64,000 bases of DNA, taken from positions 28,075,001 through 28,139,000 of the forward strand of contig CM048552.1 in NCBI GenBank assembly GCA_026413225.1, written 5' to 3'. This DNA comes from Otis tarda. Taxonomy: Eukaryota; Chordata; Aves; Otidiformes; Otididae. The translations under genes were made by a program, and so were the position numbers. Below the pieces are notes generated by a model. It had not been told where the DNA came from, did not search any database, and was given only the letters and a program-made list of their open reading frames with translations. This document shows positions 1 through 11,605 of the stretch, one piece after another (the first letter of the stretch is position 1; the number at the start of each line of letters is the position of its first letter).

Positions 1-3000
1 CTTTATACAACAGTTTCTGCCTTTTGTTAGGAAAATAATTTTTCATTGTCAGGTTTTGGAAATGAAATACTTCCCTAAATTTTTCAAAACTGAGGTGATA
101 AATATCACAATGACGTTTAAATATTTTAAAACAAAATGAACATTTCAGGGCACGATACTAAGAAAACTATGACACTGCCACCTCGTGGATTCTGAGATAA
201 TATCTAGATTATATTTTACCATCACTATTTACATAGTGGCGTAAATGTCTGTCACACTTCATGGCCAAATGATAGCTCATTTCTTACCCACAGAATTTTG
301 AAATATAGAATCCATATTCTTGTAAATATGTAAGCTTCTAATGATACAGATGAACATCATACATTACACTTATGTAAGCAACTGCTTAAGAGAAGTTCCT
401 AACACTTCCTTTCTGTTTTAAAGTTAGGAGGTACATTCTCACAGAAGCAGTGCTTTAAAACCAGTGTCAGTCTAAACTTGCCACTTAGTTCCTCCAGAGC
501 ATCCACAAAAGCTAATGCTACATTGAGATGCAGTAATTTTTGCAAATTGTGCCTGGGATGCAATTCTTCTAAAATTGTTGAAGGCTGCTAATATAAGGAA
601 TAAAAGCCTTCTCCATGTGTAATTGTTCATTGTAATATAAACTGAATTTCATAATACACCTCTGAGAAAGTCTGGGGTATGTGCACTTAGGATTCCTTTA
701 ATCTCTGGTATTCTGGTGTATAAATAACGTGGACTGAGAAATGCTCTATTCTATTGGACACAATGAATAAAGAAAAAGGGAAAAAAGCAAAGGAATTTCT
801 TTTTTTTCCCTGAAGGATCTGAACCTTTCCTTCAGCAGATCAGTGACTGCCTATTGAATGAAGGCATGAGGAGAAAACCCAGATATTACAACAACTTCAG
901 TGCTGGTTTTGCTTTTTGAGTTTACTGAGAACAGGACCAGGATGCCCAAATCCCATACGTGTGGGAGTCAACGTCTGAAGCAGAGCTTCTTGTAAAAACA
1001 TTGCTGCAGCTTGATGTGCAGCATGAATCCCTTCTGAGACCAAACTATTGGCAGCTGTAATAAACCAGTGATATCAATATTTGTATCTAGACAGCTCTTC
1101 CCTTTAGGGGAATGAAAAATAGCACTTCTGCATATTTAAAAGTCAGCTATGAAGACATTTGTGAAAGAAAAGCTGTTGTGCTGTACAAAGACAAACCAGA
1201 AGCTAGGGAAAGGGCATTAAACCCCTTAAATAAACAGTGCCTGGAGATTACTTTAGTACAAAAATGGGAAAACAGACACCATCACTGGCATAAACTCCAT
1301 TACAATTCCAGTTTAAGGCTAGACAGTGATTCATACTGTTTCACTAGACTCAGCATGCTGCAAAAGGCACTTGAAATAATTAACACTTAGAATTAAACTA
1401 CTTAGATTTCACATCATCAAACATGTAACTTTCTGTAATTCCCTCTGCAGCTGTGGTTTATCTGCATTTATTATTTTCTCTATTTACCAGTTCTGAGTTG
1501 CTTTTTAGGTTGCTCATACTTCCTTCTTCTGTAAGTCTGAACACTGGCTTATTGTTTTGGTTTTAGCTCTTGCATCTTACTCATACTCACACTTCTGCTG
1601 GCTAGTTAAACAAATGCATTGCATCAAATATGGTCCTCAAATTGCTGAAAGGAGTTTTCTGTTTATTTATTTTAATCGTTGCTTTTGCCTTACTTGGTAT
1701 TCATAACATTCTTACTCATTACTGCAGTTTGGTTGTTTAATATTGGCAAGAATATCACTAAATATATTTTTCTGATTTTTCTCACCAAAAAAATATTCAT
1801 TTTGTTTTGACAAGATTTAAGGCAGAACACACGTGAAGAGGAAGTCTCATTATATCCCAAAGCTTGTATGGAGAAATATAGATCAGAGTCCTCAGTATGA
1901 CAAAGTTAGTGAATTTGTGGAGACAAAGGCCCGATAGATACCTTATTAAGAATGGACTTGGGAAATATTAGAAAATTCACCAGCTTTGACAAAATGCTCT
2001 TGAAGTTACACTGGGAAACTTCAGAAAATATTTATAGCCATAGTAAGGTAAGAGAGATCCAGGGAGAGACATCAACTACAGAAGTATATAAAAATCGCTA
2101 TACCAGATCAGGACAAAACTCCAAAAACCTCATCAAACTTCTGCCAGTCACCCACAGCATATGAAGAAGTGCAAGACCAAGGCAAACATACAGGGACATT
2201 TTCCTCAGTTTTTCTGCCCAGCTTCCAACTATCTGTTGGAGAACTTCCTGAGCCAGCTGTTGACTCCTCGGGCTTTTGTTTCATTGACCCTGATGGACAC
2301 TTCTTGCATCCTTTTTTCCTATCCTATTTTATACTTCTGTATATACAGAGCCTTCTCTGTGCTCTGCCCATGAGTTCTACCGTTTAACTAGAATCTGTGT
2401 GGAAAAAAACCTCCAACACCTCCTCCTGTATGTTTTAACCCCTCTGCCTTATCATTTTGTCTGATCTCTTCTCCTGTATTTTTAGAAATACTGAATTTTT
2501 TTTCCTTACATTGTTTTTCTCTGTGCTACTTTCACTTTTTTTTTGTAACTAACTCTTACATTTTCCCTTCATTGTCACTTTTCCAAGCTGGCAAGTCCTA
2601 ATCAATTTAGTCTTTTTTCAACACCATCCTTATCACTGTATTCAAAACCTTTTTCTAGTTCCACTGTGTTTTAATGACAGTCTCAGAAGCCCATGAAAAC
2701 AAATCTTTTCCAAATCAATAAACTTTCCATAATAATAATACAACATTTTAGATTTTGAGAGTATATAGGGTTTTCTTGGAGTGTGTTTTCAAAGTTGGAC
2801 CAAGAGTTCAACCAGATTAATGCAAGCTGGTTGTGAACTGCACACCCACATGTGCACAACTGTTTTTTCATTGTTTTTTACAATTTATTGCGTGTATCTG
2901 GCTGTGTAATTTCTAGCCCTTGTGCTTCCTCAGTCAATTTGGGGAGAATCTGTTTATTCCTTAAGGGAAATTATGGGAAAGTACTGGAGACTATCAGCTT

Positions 3001-5811
3001 TCGACTGTTAGTCAGCATCCTCGCTGCAAAATACCAGGTTAAAAACAATACGAGTCTAACTGTAGTCTGCAAGGGATAATTTACTTGCTCTCAAGGTATT
3101 TCCAAAGGAGAGTAAATTTTTTTTATTTTTGTGTGTAGGTGGACTTTAGGGTTAAAATTTGAATAAGAGCTTGGGTTTATACTGCTGTGTCTTCACAGGC
3201 TATTCCGGTGAAGATTTTTACTAACCTTCTGCTATTATTACCCTTCCTGTGCTTGATATTTGTTGAAATAGTTATAGTGACAAAATTGCCCAGAATTGGA
3301 TTAAAACCTGGAGTAAAAACAAAGGGTGCTGGTCAACACCTCTGTATGGAGCAAGGGGTTCGGAAAAAAAACAAGTGCTGCCTCCTGTTGATACCCACCA
3401 GAGCTGGTAAGCTGATGTACCCCTGGATTTTGTTGATGAGCTGCTTTGCACAAGAGCTCATCTCCTCAGAATTCAAAATGTAAAGCTCAAGCTGCTATAA
3501 TTGCTGAAAATTAGATTCACCTCACCTAATTTTGAGAGTGCGAAAGCCTGGCATGTAATGTAAACTAGTTGAATCCTTTCTGTAGGCAATGAAGAAAGAT
3601 GGATCCATATGGATAGCAACCATTCTACCTACTTCAGACTTCACCTCTACCGTGCCCTCAGCAGCCCAAACAGCAACTGTAGAGTTGATTTCTTAGAAAG
3701 TTAGTATTGATGCTAGGTGATTTCCATACTGAGAGCCATCGTGGACTGATACTTCAATGGAAAACAAACTTGCTTGTAAAGAGGACAAGACTACACCAAA
3801 TGAGAAATCTAAGGGGAAACTTGACACGTAACCTACCTGGTCCCATTATTCTCAAGGAAGCTGGAGTTAGTTTGTAATTGCACTCCTCACTTGAAGTGCA
3901 AAGTTTAAGAGTGGAAGAATGGTCATATCTCAAAGTCTTAAAAAAAGGTACAACCCAGAAGATGTAAATTAAAAAGATAAGTCAGCAATGATTCCCAGAA
4001 AGCAAGTACTGGACATTGTACATAGCTGTCTTGCAGCTTCAGCTTTCCTTCGGCATTTCTCAGAACTGGTATGTATTTACTTCCCGGCAGCTCTGCAGGT
4101 GGATGAGTGAACGTGTGCTCTGGCATAGCTGAGTTCGGAGGCAGGATGAAGTGAGGTGCAGCATCCTCAGGAGCCTCCAGCCTTCACTGCCTTCCTCCAG
4201 GGGCACATCTTACCTCTCAACAAGCAGGTTTGGTCCAGGGCGCTCGGAGGTTGCACGGCTGTGCTGCGAGGCAAGGCTTCATGATAAATGAAATGGTCTT
4301 TGTGAGGCTAACCTTTCCTTAGGGCAGTGGCTCTTGTCTCAAGACTGACTCCCAGCACTGCAAGATAGAAAAACGCCAGTTAATGCAGTGCTTCACATAA
4401 ACTGAAGAAACTACCACAATACTTCAGAGAATGGAAAGATGCTATAAAAGTCTGTGTGGAGGCAAGATGACACCATGAATTCCAGAAAGAACCTTGCAGG
4501 TCAAAAATACAGAAAGAAACTAAGAAAATAAATAAAACACTGCAGGCAAAAGTGAAAGCCAAGCCAAACTGTAATAACTGTGAGAATATTTTGAATCTTA
4601 CAACTGTAATGAACTATTTGAAGAGGTACGATGTTTTTGACATAAGTAGTGAGGACTTATGTGATCAGACAACCATAAAACTAGTTTGTTGCAGAGTTTG
4701 ATAACAAAATTTTTCCTGATAGAGAACTGGGTTTAAAACAGTAGTTTGCAGAAATCTGGAGCTGGAAATAATTTTGGAAGGGTGTTAGAAAGAAATTTAA
4801 TCATCTTGCTTCATGGAAGTCAGCTTCATGGGTTTTGTTATACTTTGCAATACTTCATTTTAGAAAGGAAATTTGCAAATTTGGATAAATAGAATATTTT
4901 TGAAAGTGAGTGTTGAAGAATGATTTAGCAATTTTTTTTGTGACTTACCTTTCTGTATAGAAACAACTGTTTTCTGGAGGAAAGTATACTGTCTCCCAAA
5001 TAAACTTCCCTGATATCTTAAAAAGAATATTGTTTTCTGTAAGGATGATGCAAGTATTATAACAATGGATACCTTGAGCTTGTCACTGCTCATTTTTTTA
5101 ATTAGCCTAAGTATTAGTTGATTTCTTGATACTTTAAATAAGTACTACAGTTTAAGAACAAGTGTGATTACTGTCATCTCAAGTCTGATCCTGCCATTTT
5201 GATGTTCTGTTTTAGAAAGAAGTTCCAGGTAATGATTATGCATTTATAACCAACACCTTCCATAATACATTCTAACTTGTGCTCTAGAAAATATAGGAAA
5301 ACACACACTGAATGAAATTACGCAGTATGAGTTGTAAATGGTCTATAATGTACAATGCTAAGAGACAGAACTTCCTGCACATCTTCTCTTTCAAGGCACC
5401 TGCATGAAGGACCACCGTTATACTCACCAATTAATCCAACCTTTCCTTTATCACAGGAAAGACATCTCTGTTTAAAAAGAGCCTCTTTTTATCTGAGTTC
5501 CTCTGAAACAGCACCAAGAGACCTGAACACAGGTATTCCATAAAAAAGTTCACAGAGAGTGTTGTAAGACACAGCTTGGGACCAGAGGGACTGTCATCCG
5601 CACATGTACATACCAGTGTCTCTTTATTTGAAATTACCTTTATGCTTAGCATAAATATATAAAAATATATATATTTATACACACTTCTTCTTTTTTTTTT
5701 CCTGATGAACGGAATGGTATTCAGTAGATGGCTGCTTAAGTAATCTGACTTTGAATGTGAAGGCTAGAGAACCTCTTATGTTATATAGATACCTAATATA
5801 ACTCTGCAGTT
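1..5811. other. Intergenic, no gene seen
   Basis: AT-rich unique-looking sequence without recognised repeats beyond short T and A runs. ORFs reach 98 codons (3187-3483) but show no domain, codon bias or splice context that I can support. If synteny holds, MET lies below coordinate 1. Confidence 0.7.
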
Positions 5812-5913
5812 ATAGAATCATAGAATCATAGAATCATAGAATGGTTAGAGTTGGAAGGGACCTTCAAAGGTCATCTAGTCCAACCCCCCTGCAAGAAGCA
5901 GGGACATCCCTGA

Positions 5914-6906
5914 CTAGATCAGGTTGCTCAGAGCCTCATCCAGCCTGGCCTTGGACATTTCCAGGGATGGGGCATCCACCACCTCTCTGGGCAACCTGTT
6001 CCAGTGCTCTACAACTCTCATTATAAAAAATTTTTTTCTAATATCTAATCTAAATCTACCTCCTTCTAATTTAAACCCATTACCCCTTGTCCTATCACAA
6101 CAGGCCCTACTGAACAGCTTCTCCCCATCTTTCCTGTAGGCCCCCTTGAGGTATTGGAAGACCGCTATCAGGTCTCCCCGGAGCCTCCTCTTCTCCAGGC
6201 TGAACAGCCCCAACTCTCTCAGCCTGTCCTCATAGGAGAGGTGCTCCAGCCCTCTGATCATCTTGGTGGCCCTTCTCTGGACCCTTTCCAACTGGTCCAT
6301 GTCCTTCTTGTGTTGGGGACTCCAGAACTGGACACAGTACTCCAGGTGGGGTCTCACCAGGGCAGAGTAGAGGGGCAGAATCACCTCCCTCGACCTGCTG
6401 GCCACGCTCCTCTTGATGCAGCCCAGGATGCGGTTGGCCTTCTGGGCCACAAGGGCGCATTGCCCGCTCATGTTGAGCCTCTCGTCTACCAGCACTCCCA
6501 AGTCTTTCTCCTCAGGGCTGCTCTCAATCCATTCTCCGCCCAGCCTGTATTTGTGCCTGGGATTGCCACGACCCAGGTGCAGGACCTTGCACTTTGCCTG
6601 GTTGAACTTCATGAGGTTGGCACGGGCCCACCTCTCCAGCCTGTCAAGGTCCCTCTGGATGGCATCCCTCCCTTCCAGCGAGTCCACGGCACCACACAGC
6701 TTGGTGTCATCGGCGAACTTGCACTCTATCCCACTGTCCATGTCGCCGACAAAGATGTTGAACAGGGCCGGGCCCAACACGGACCCCTGAGGGATGCCAC
6801 TGGTGACCGGTCTCCACTTGGACATTGAGCCGTTGACCACCACTCTCTGAGTGCGGCCATCCAGCCAACTCCTTATCCACCGAGTGGTCCATCCATCGAA
6901 CCCATG
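5914..6906 (-). pseudogene. CR1 ORF2 3' half: reverse transcriptase motifs B-C to C-terminus
   Basis: About 330 codons without interruption, starting at HGFDGW and ending at the natural CR1 stop after DEALSNLI. It shows RT motif B ([11 protein letters not shown]), the catalytic FADD of motif C at 6706-6717, and the conserved tail with [41 protein letters not shown] and [14 protein letters not shown]. The residues just before FADD read GIECKFADD. My recollection of the family has three more residues there, so a small in-frame deletion next to the active site is likely. The first 24 residues of the longer ORF (from 6978) are antisense of the other half and not CR1 protein. The piece lacks the rest of the enzyme and cannot act alone. 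Confidence 0.88.
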
Positions 6907-8055
6907 ATGGACAGCCTTGGCTGCAGTGACCATGACGCGGTGGAATTCAAGATCCACGGGGCGGCGAGGAAACTGCACAGTAAGGTCTCTGCCCTAGATT
7001 TCAGGAAGGAGGACTTTGGCCTCTTCAGGAACCTCATGGGCAAAGTGCCATGGGAGGCGGCCCTGGAGGGAAGAGGGGCCCAGGAAAGTTGGTCCGTATT
7101 TAAGGAGCACCTCCTCCAAGCTCAGCAGAGGTGCATCCCGATGAAGAAGAAGTCGGGCAAAAAGGCCAGGAGGCCAGCGTGGATGAGCAAGGAGCTCCTG
7201 GACCAACTGAAAGTAAAGAAGGAAGCCTATAGAGGGTGGAAGCGGGGACAGGTAGCCTGGGAGGACTACCGAGTGGCTGTGCGAGCGGCCAGAGATAGGG
7301 TGAGGAAGGCTAAAGCCCTGATGGAATCGAATCTGGCCAGGGATATAAAAAGTAACAAGAAAAGCTTTTACAGGTATGTAGGGGACAAAAGAAAATCCAA
7401 GGAGAATGTAGGCCCCCTCCGGAAGGTAACGGGTGTCGTGGTTACCCGGGATGTGGAGAAGGCTGAGGTACTCAACGACTTTTTTGCCTCAATCTTCACT
7501 GATAAGGGCTCTTGTCTCCCCACCCAAGCTGTGGAAGGCACAGGCAGGGACTGTGAGGATGAAGAACCGCCCACGGTGCTCGAAGAGCAGGTTCAGGACC
7601 ATCTAAGGAACTTGAAGGTGCACAAGTCCATGGGGCCTGATGAGATCCATCCGCGCGTCCTGAGGGAACTGGCGGATGAAGTTGCCAAGCCACTGGCCAT
7701 CATATTTGAGAAATCGTGGCGGTCTGGTGAGGTCCCCGATGACTGGAAGAGAGGGAACATAACCCCCATTTTTAAAAAGGGGAGTAAGGAAGACCCGGGC
7801 AACTACAGGCCGGTCAGCCTCACCTCTGTGCCTGGCAAGGTCATGGAGCAGATTCTCCTGGAAACCATGCTAAGGCACATGGAGAGCAAGGAGGTGGTTG
7901 GTGACAGCCAACATGGCTTCACCAAGGGCAGATCGTGCCTGACCAATTTGGTGGCCTTTTATGACGGGGTAACAGCATCGGTGGACAAGGGACGGGCAAT
8001 GGATATCGTCTACCTGGACTTGTGCAAAGCTTTTGACACTGTCCCACATGACATC
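6907..8055 (+). pseudogene. CR1 ORF2 inverted middle segment: endonuclease end and N-terminal reverse transcriptase
   Basis: Open from the segment start to its break point, about 380 codons. It begins at the last catalytic motif of the APE-type endonuclease ([10 protein letters not shown], with Ser-Asp-His at 6925-6933). It continues through the linker ([39 protein letters not shown]) into the RT domain ([52 protein letters not shown]). It stops right after motif A ([15 protein letters not shown]) at 8055. Everything 5' of the SDH motif is missing. After 8055 the sequence is unrelated host DNA and the frame closes within seven codons. Confidence 0.88.
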
Positions 8056-9392
8056 ATTTATTGGCTTTCTGTATAGCTAAAATTCTGATTGCATTTCAAC
8101 TGTAATGATGCAATTAAGTTAATGGGTAAGACTTTGTCTGCTACTGGCTATCCTGTCTTTCTTTGCACAGAAACATTGCTCTTGTTACTTTAAGAAACAT
8201 GGGAGATGAATACATATTATTTCAGGCAGTTACGGCATAAGAAGTTTAGAAATATGAGTTATTTATAGTCTTGAAACAGGGAGCATCTTTTAAAAATTTT
8301 ACTCCCTAGAGAAATGTAACTGTAAGTCTGAATTTTCCTTTCTTTCTAAAGAACATAATTACATTCTGCCTAACACTGTTGCACCAATGAACTGTGATGC
8401 TCTGACAGAGGAACGATTTCTCAGAGCAAAAGGACGGCTCCTCTGGAGCTGCTCAAGGGAGATGTGGTGAGGTAGAAGGTGTGACAGTGTTTCCGTGGCC
8501 TGAACATGTTCACTTCAAACTTGACTCTTGAAATGGTTTCAGAAGACAGAAGTTGATGGATGGCTATACCCAGGACTGAAACTTTTCTTCATGTTTTACA
8601 CAACACAACCTAATGATCAGTGTTCTTGGCAATAAGGAACTGCCCTTCTGGTAATGAGCTTCATTACGAACTGTAAAATTGCCAGGAACTTTAAGTATTT
8701 TGACCTGTTATAGTCCATGCCTCCTTAGCTCTGTTATTGTCAGTAGTCAGTATAACTAAGCTAAAACTAACTTGGAAACATCTCTCAGGACTGGAAACAC
8801 TTAAAATCTTCTCCTTTCTCAGAATTTTTTTTTTTTAGCTCGACACATGCATATCCAAGGACTTTTAGGAGGACAGCACAGTTTGGTTTTGTACTGTGAT
8901 AGTAAAAGTATACATCTCTATGTCATATCCATCATAATACGATCCTCCATTCTTGCTGATACAGCTCTGCCTTGCATAACTCTTGAGAGAAAGGGTAAGA
9001 CAACAAACTGTTCTATCTTCAGAAGGAGGCAGATTGTAGATAATCCTCCAGATATTCCTGGCACAGGAGCTGGCAGAAACCTAGCCAGTACTGCATGGTC
9101 ACTTTCCAGATTGTCCCATCCCTGGCTGCCAGGCTTCTTGCCTGCTCCTCTGAACTTCTGCAGTGCACCCAAGGCTGAGTTAGAAGCCATGCACACTCAC
9201 TGCTTCCCTACTTTCTGAGAGCAGGGAACGGAGGGTGCAGATGGTGGGGCCATCACACTCGCTTTTCAGAAGCGGCCAGCCCACCTGGTTAGGGGTGTCG
9301 CACACCACTGGTGCATCTCTGTGCGTAAAGGAGACAGAAGTCAGTTGATTACCTTCTTTGAGATGGTTTGACTTTTCTACCATAACCTCTGT
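8056..9392. other. Intergenic spacer between two CR1 copies
   Basis: Unique-looking sequence. A 123-codon plus ORF (8847-9218) and its 92-codon antisense overlap have no recognisable product. Confidence 0.65.
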
Positions 9393-9616
9393 TCAGATTA
9401 GATATCAGGAAAAAATTTTTTACACTGAGGGTGGTGGAACAGGTTGCCCAGAGAGGTGGTGGATGCCCCATCCCTGGAAACATTCAAGGCCAGGTTGGAT
9501 GAGGCTCTGAGCAGCCTGCTCTGGTTGGAAATGTCCCTGCTCCTTGCAGGGGAGTTGTACTAGGTGACCTTTAAAGATCCTTTCCAACCGAACTATTCTA
9601 TGATTCTATGATTCTA
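9393..9616 (+). mobile_element. CR1 3' end fragment
   Basis: This is the 3' terminus of a CR1, from the region encoding [11 protein letters not shown] through the RT C-terminus and 3' UTR, ending in two ATTCTATG-type octamers. It is 5'-truncated. It has small deletions, for example eight bases lost around GTGGAACAGG. Confidence 0.92.
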
Positions 9617-11473
9617 CCTACAATGCACGTGAATGGCAGTATTATTATTTTTTTTTTTTGTAGGATGTGCATTATATCCAAGAGGTACTAGCTTCATTTA
9701 AAACAGAAATGAAAATGCAAATTGTACTTCTATAGATCTTACTATTTGTGTGATAAAACCACCCCAAAGACACTGAGTTTAGATCAGATGGAAGAGTGCA
9801 GATGTACAATGGTATGTAGGAAAACTATAGAGTACTTGGATTTTACATTATGAAGCTGGGAGTCAGCTTGAAGATGGATAAAAAAATACCATGACATATT
9901 CCTGTTGATTCCAGTCATGACAATTTCTTCTGCCTATCCATAGTCTATTTTAAAATGTACCTTTATTTTTTTTCTACTACCAGCTTTATTCAAATGTAAA
10001 TCTATTGACTTTAGCAGAGTTCTGATATTTATCTCATTTCCTCAGTGTATTTTCCAGTCTTACGCATGACTTTTCTCTCCTGAAAAACCCAAGGAAGAAA
10101 AACCCACCAAGGTTTATTATGTGCAAACTGAAGCTCAGCAGCTGCAAATTGTTGGATGCTGAGGGTGTATTACAACACCTTGTTTCAACACCCTTTCATA
10201 GGCCTCTGGTGTTAGCTTGCTGTCAGATAGACTACTGGGCTGTGTGGACCTATCCGTCTGACATGGTGCAGCCTTTATTATATTCTTCTGATTGCTACTC
10301 TACTGTTAAATCATTTGAATCTTCTCTTAGGGAGACTAATCTAATTATTTTTTAGAGTCTGAAAATACTAACATGAATAACAAAACCCAACATAATTAAT
10401 AATTATGAGGGTTTTTCCCTAGTAAAAGATCAATGACGAAAATAGAGAAAAAACCCCACCAAACTCCCTTCCTTCTTGCTCTGCAATGATATATGGCTAA
10501 ACACAAGAAAGAGAAATGGTCAGTCTTTTTACATGTGACAGGAGAGTTCCTACTGGATTTATCACAGCAATACTCCTTTGACGAGCTAGAAATCATGGAG
10601 GCATCCCAGGGAAGAGTTTTTGTTTCTAGAGAAAATGGTTAAGGTCACTGGGAAAACAAAGAAGAAAGCTTGTATTCATGCTGCTGCTACTAGAGCCTCG
10701 GATTAACATTTGGGGCTTTAATTTGAGCAGTGTCAAATACCATAGTGCTTAGAAGCAGAAGTACAAATATTTGCAGTTAGAATTAAGGCTTTTATTCTTT
10801 TACCAAAGCATATGAGCTTGTACATTTTAAAATATAGAATCACATGTGAGATAATCTTGGCAGCCTAGGATGCTAAAAGATAGGAAGGTACCACATCCAG
10901 GGTACTACCACTCTGAGGGCTGGAAGCTTGGAAACTTTGGCTAAGTTAGGAGCTGGGGTACCCCCATCTCGTTTCTCGTAACCAATCTGGAGAGCCTTCC
11001 TTCTCTTTTTGTTTGGTAGCTTGGCAGTCTGGGTACTCAGCTGAGTTGAGGGGGATCAGCACCCAAATCCTTCCACTGCTTGCGGGGATGGGATTCCACA
11101 TCTCCCATTTCCAAGGTGTTTCTGGCCATCTTCTCTTGTGCTTTTGTTTCTGTTCAGCGTTGCATAAATATTGAGCATTCTAAGAGCAGCAATTAGAGCT
11201 TTAACATAGGCTGTAGGAGAGACAGTCTCTGCCTCCTCTGAATATTTTACACATGTGATCAGAAGCATCCTCAGCTGGGAATAACTGAGAGAACCTTTAT
11301 TTAGATGATCCAGCAGTCCAGTTGATAGAGTTGGAAGGTTAGAGACTGTCTCTGCTGGGGAGGACACCAGTGGCACTGGACCGTGTTCAGACAGTTCAGT
11401 GTTGCCAAAATGTAGGTGGTTCTGGTACACTCATCTGCAGAAATGCAGAAAGTCAGGAAGTTTTTTGATGTGT
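9617..11473. other. Intergenic, no gene seen
   Basis: No repeat or coding signal is recognised. A 124-codon minus ORF at 11056-11430 has no identifiable domain. Confidence 0.65.
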
Positions 11474-11605
11474 ATCCAAGGTCAGGTTGGACGGGGCTCT
11501 GAGCAACCTGATTTAGTTGGAGATGTCCCTGCTCCTTGCAGGGGAGTTGGACTAGGTGACCTTTAAAGATCCCTTCCAACATAAACTATCCTATGATTCT
11601 ATGAT
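11474..11605 (+). mobile_element. CR1 3' end fragment
   Basis: About 130 bp of CR1 3' terminus (from CCAAGGTCAGGTTGGA to the octamer tail). It has several substitutions, including a change in the tail (CTATCCTATGATTCTATG). The 5' border is blurred. Confidence 0.88.

Larger units (their letters stand above)
5812..8055 (-). mobile_element. CR1 LINE retrotransposon, 5'-truncated with inverted 5' half
   Basis: The 3' part (5812-6906) is in minus orientation. It ends in a tail of about four ATTCTATG-type octamers (5812-5842) and carries the C-terminal reverse-transcriptase half. The 5' part (about 6907-8055) is in plus orientation, with the end of the endonuclease and the N-terminal half of the reverse transcriptase. 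The halves meet head to head at 6904-6906, an ATG shared by both. The outer end of the inverted segment stops just after RT motif A, and the sense segment starts shortly before motif B, so in element coordinates the two pieces are almost adjacent. This is the geometry of twin priming. No clear target-site duplication is visible, as usual for CR1. Confidence 0.9.

Noticed and set aside
1-5811. Search for MET exons near the left edge
   Set aside because: No sema, PSI, IPT or kinase-like coding stretch and no CpG island were found. MET is only expected beyond the window from synteny.
6154-6828. Plus-strand frame of 224 codons inside the CR1
   Set aside because: It is the antisense shadow of the CR1 reverse-transcriptase half.
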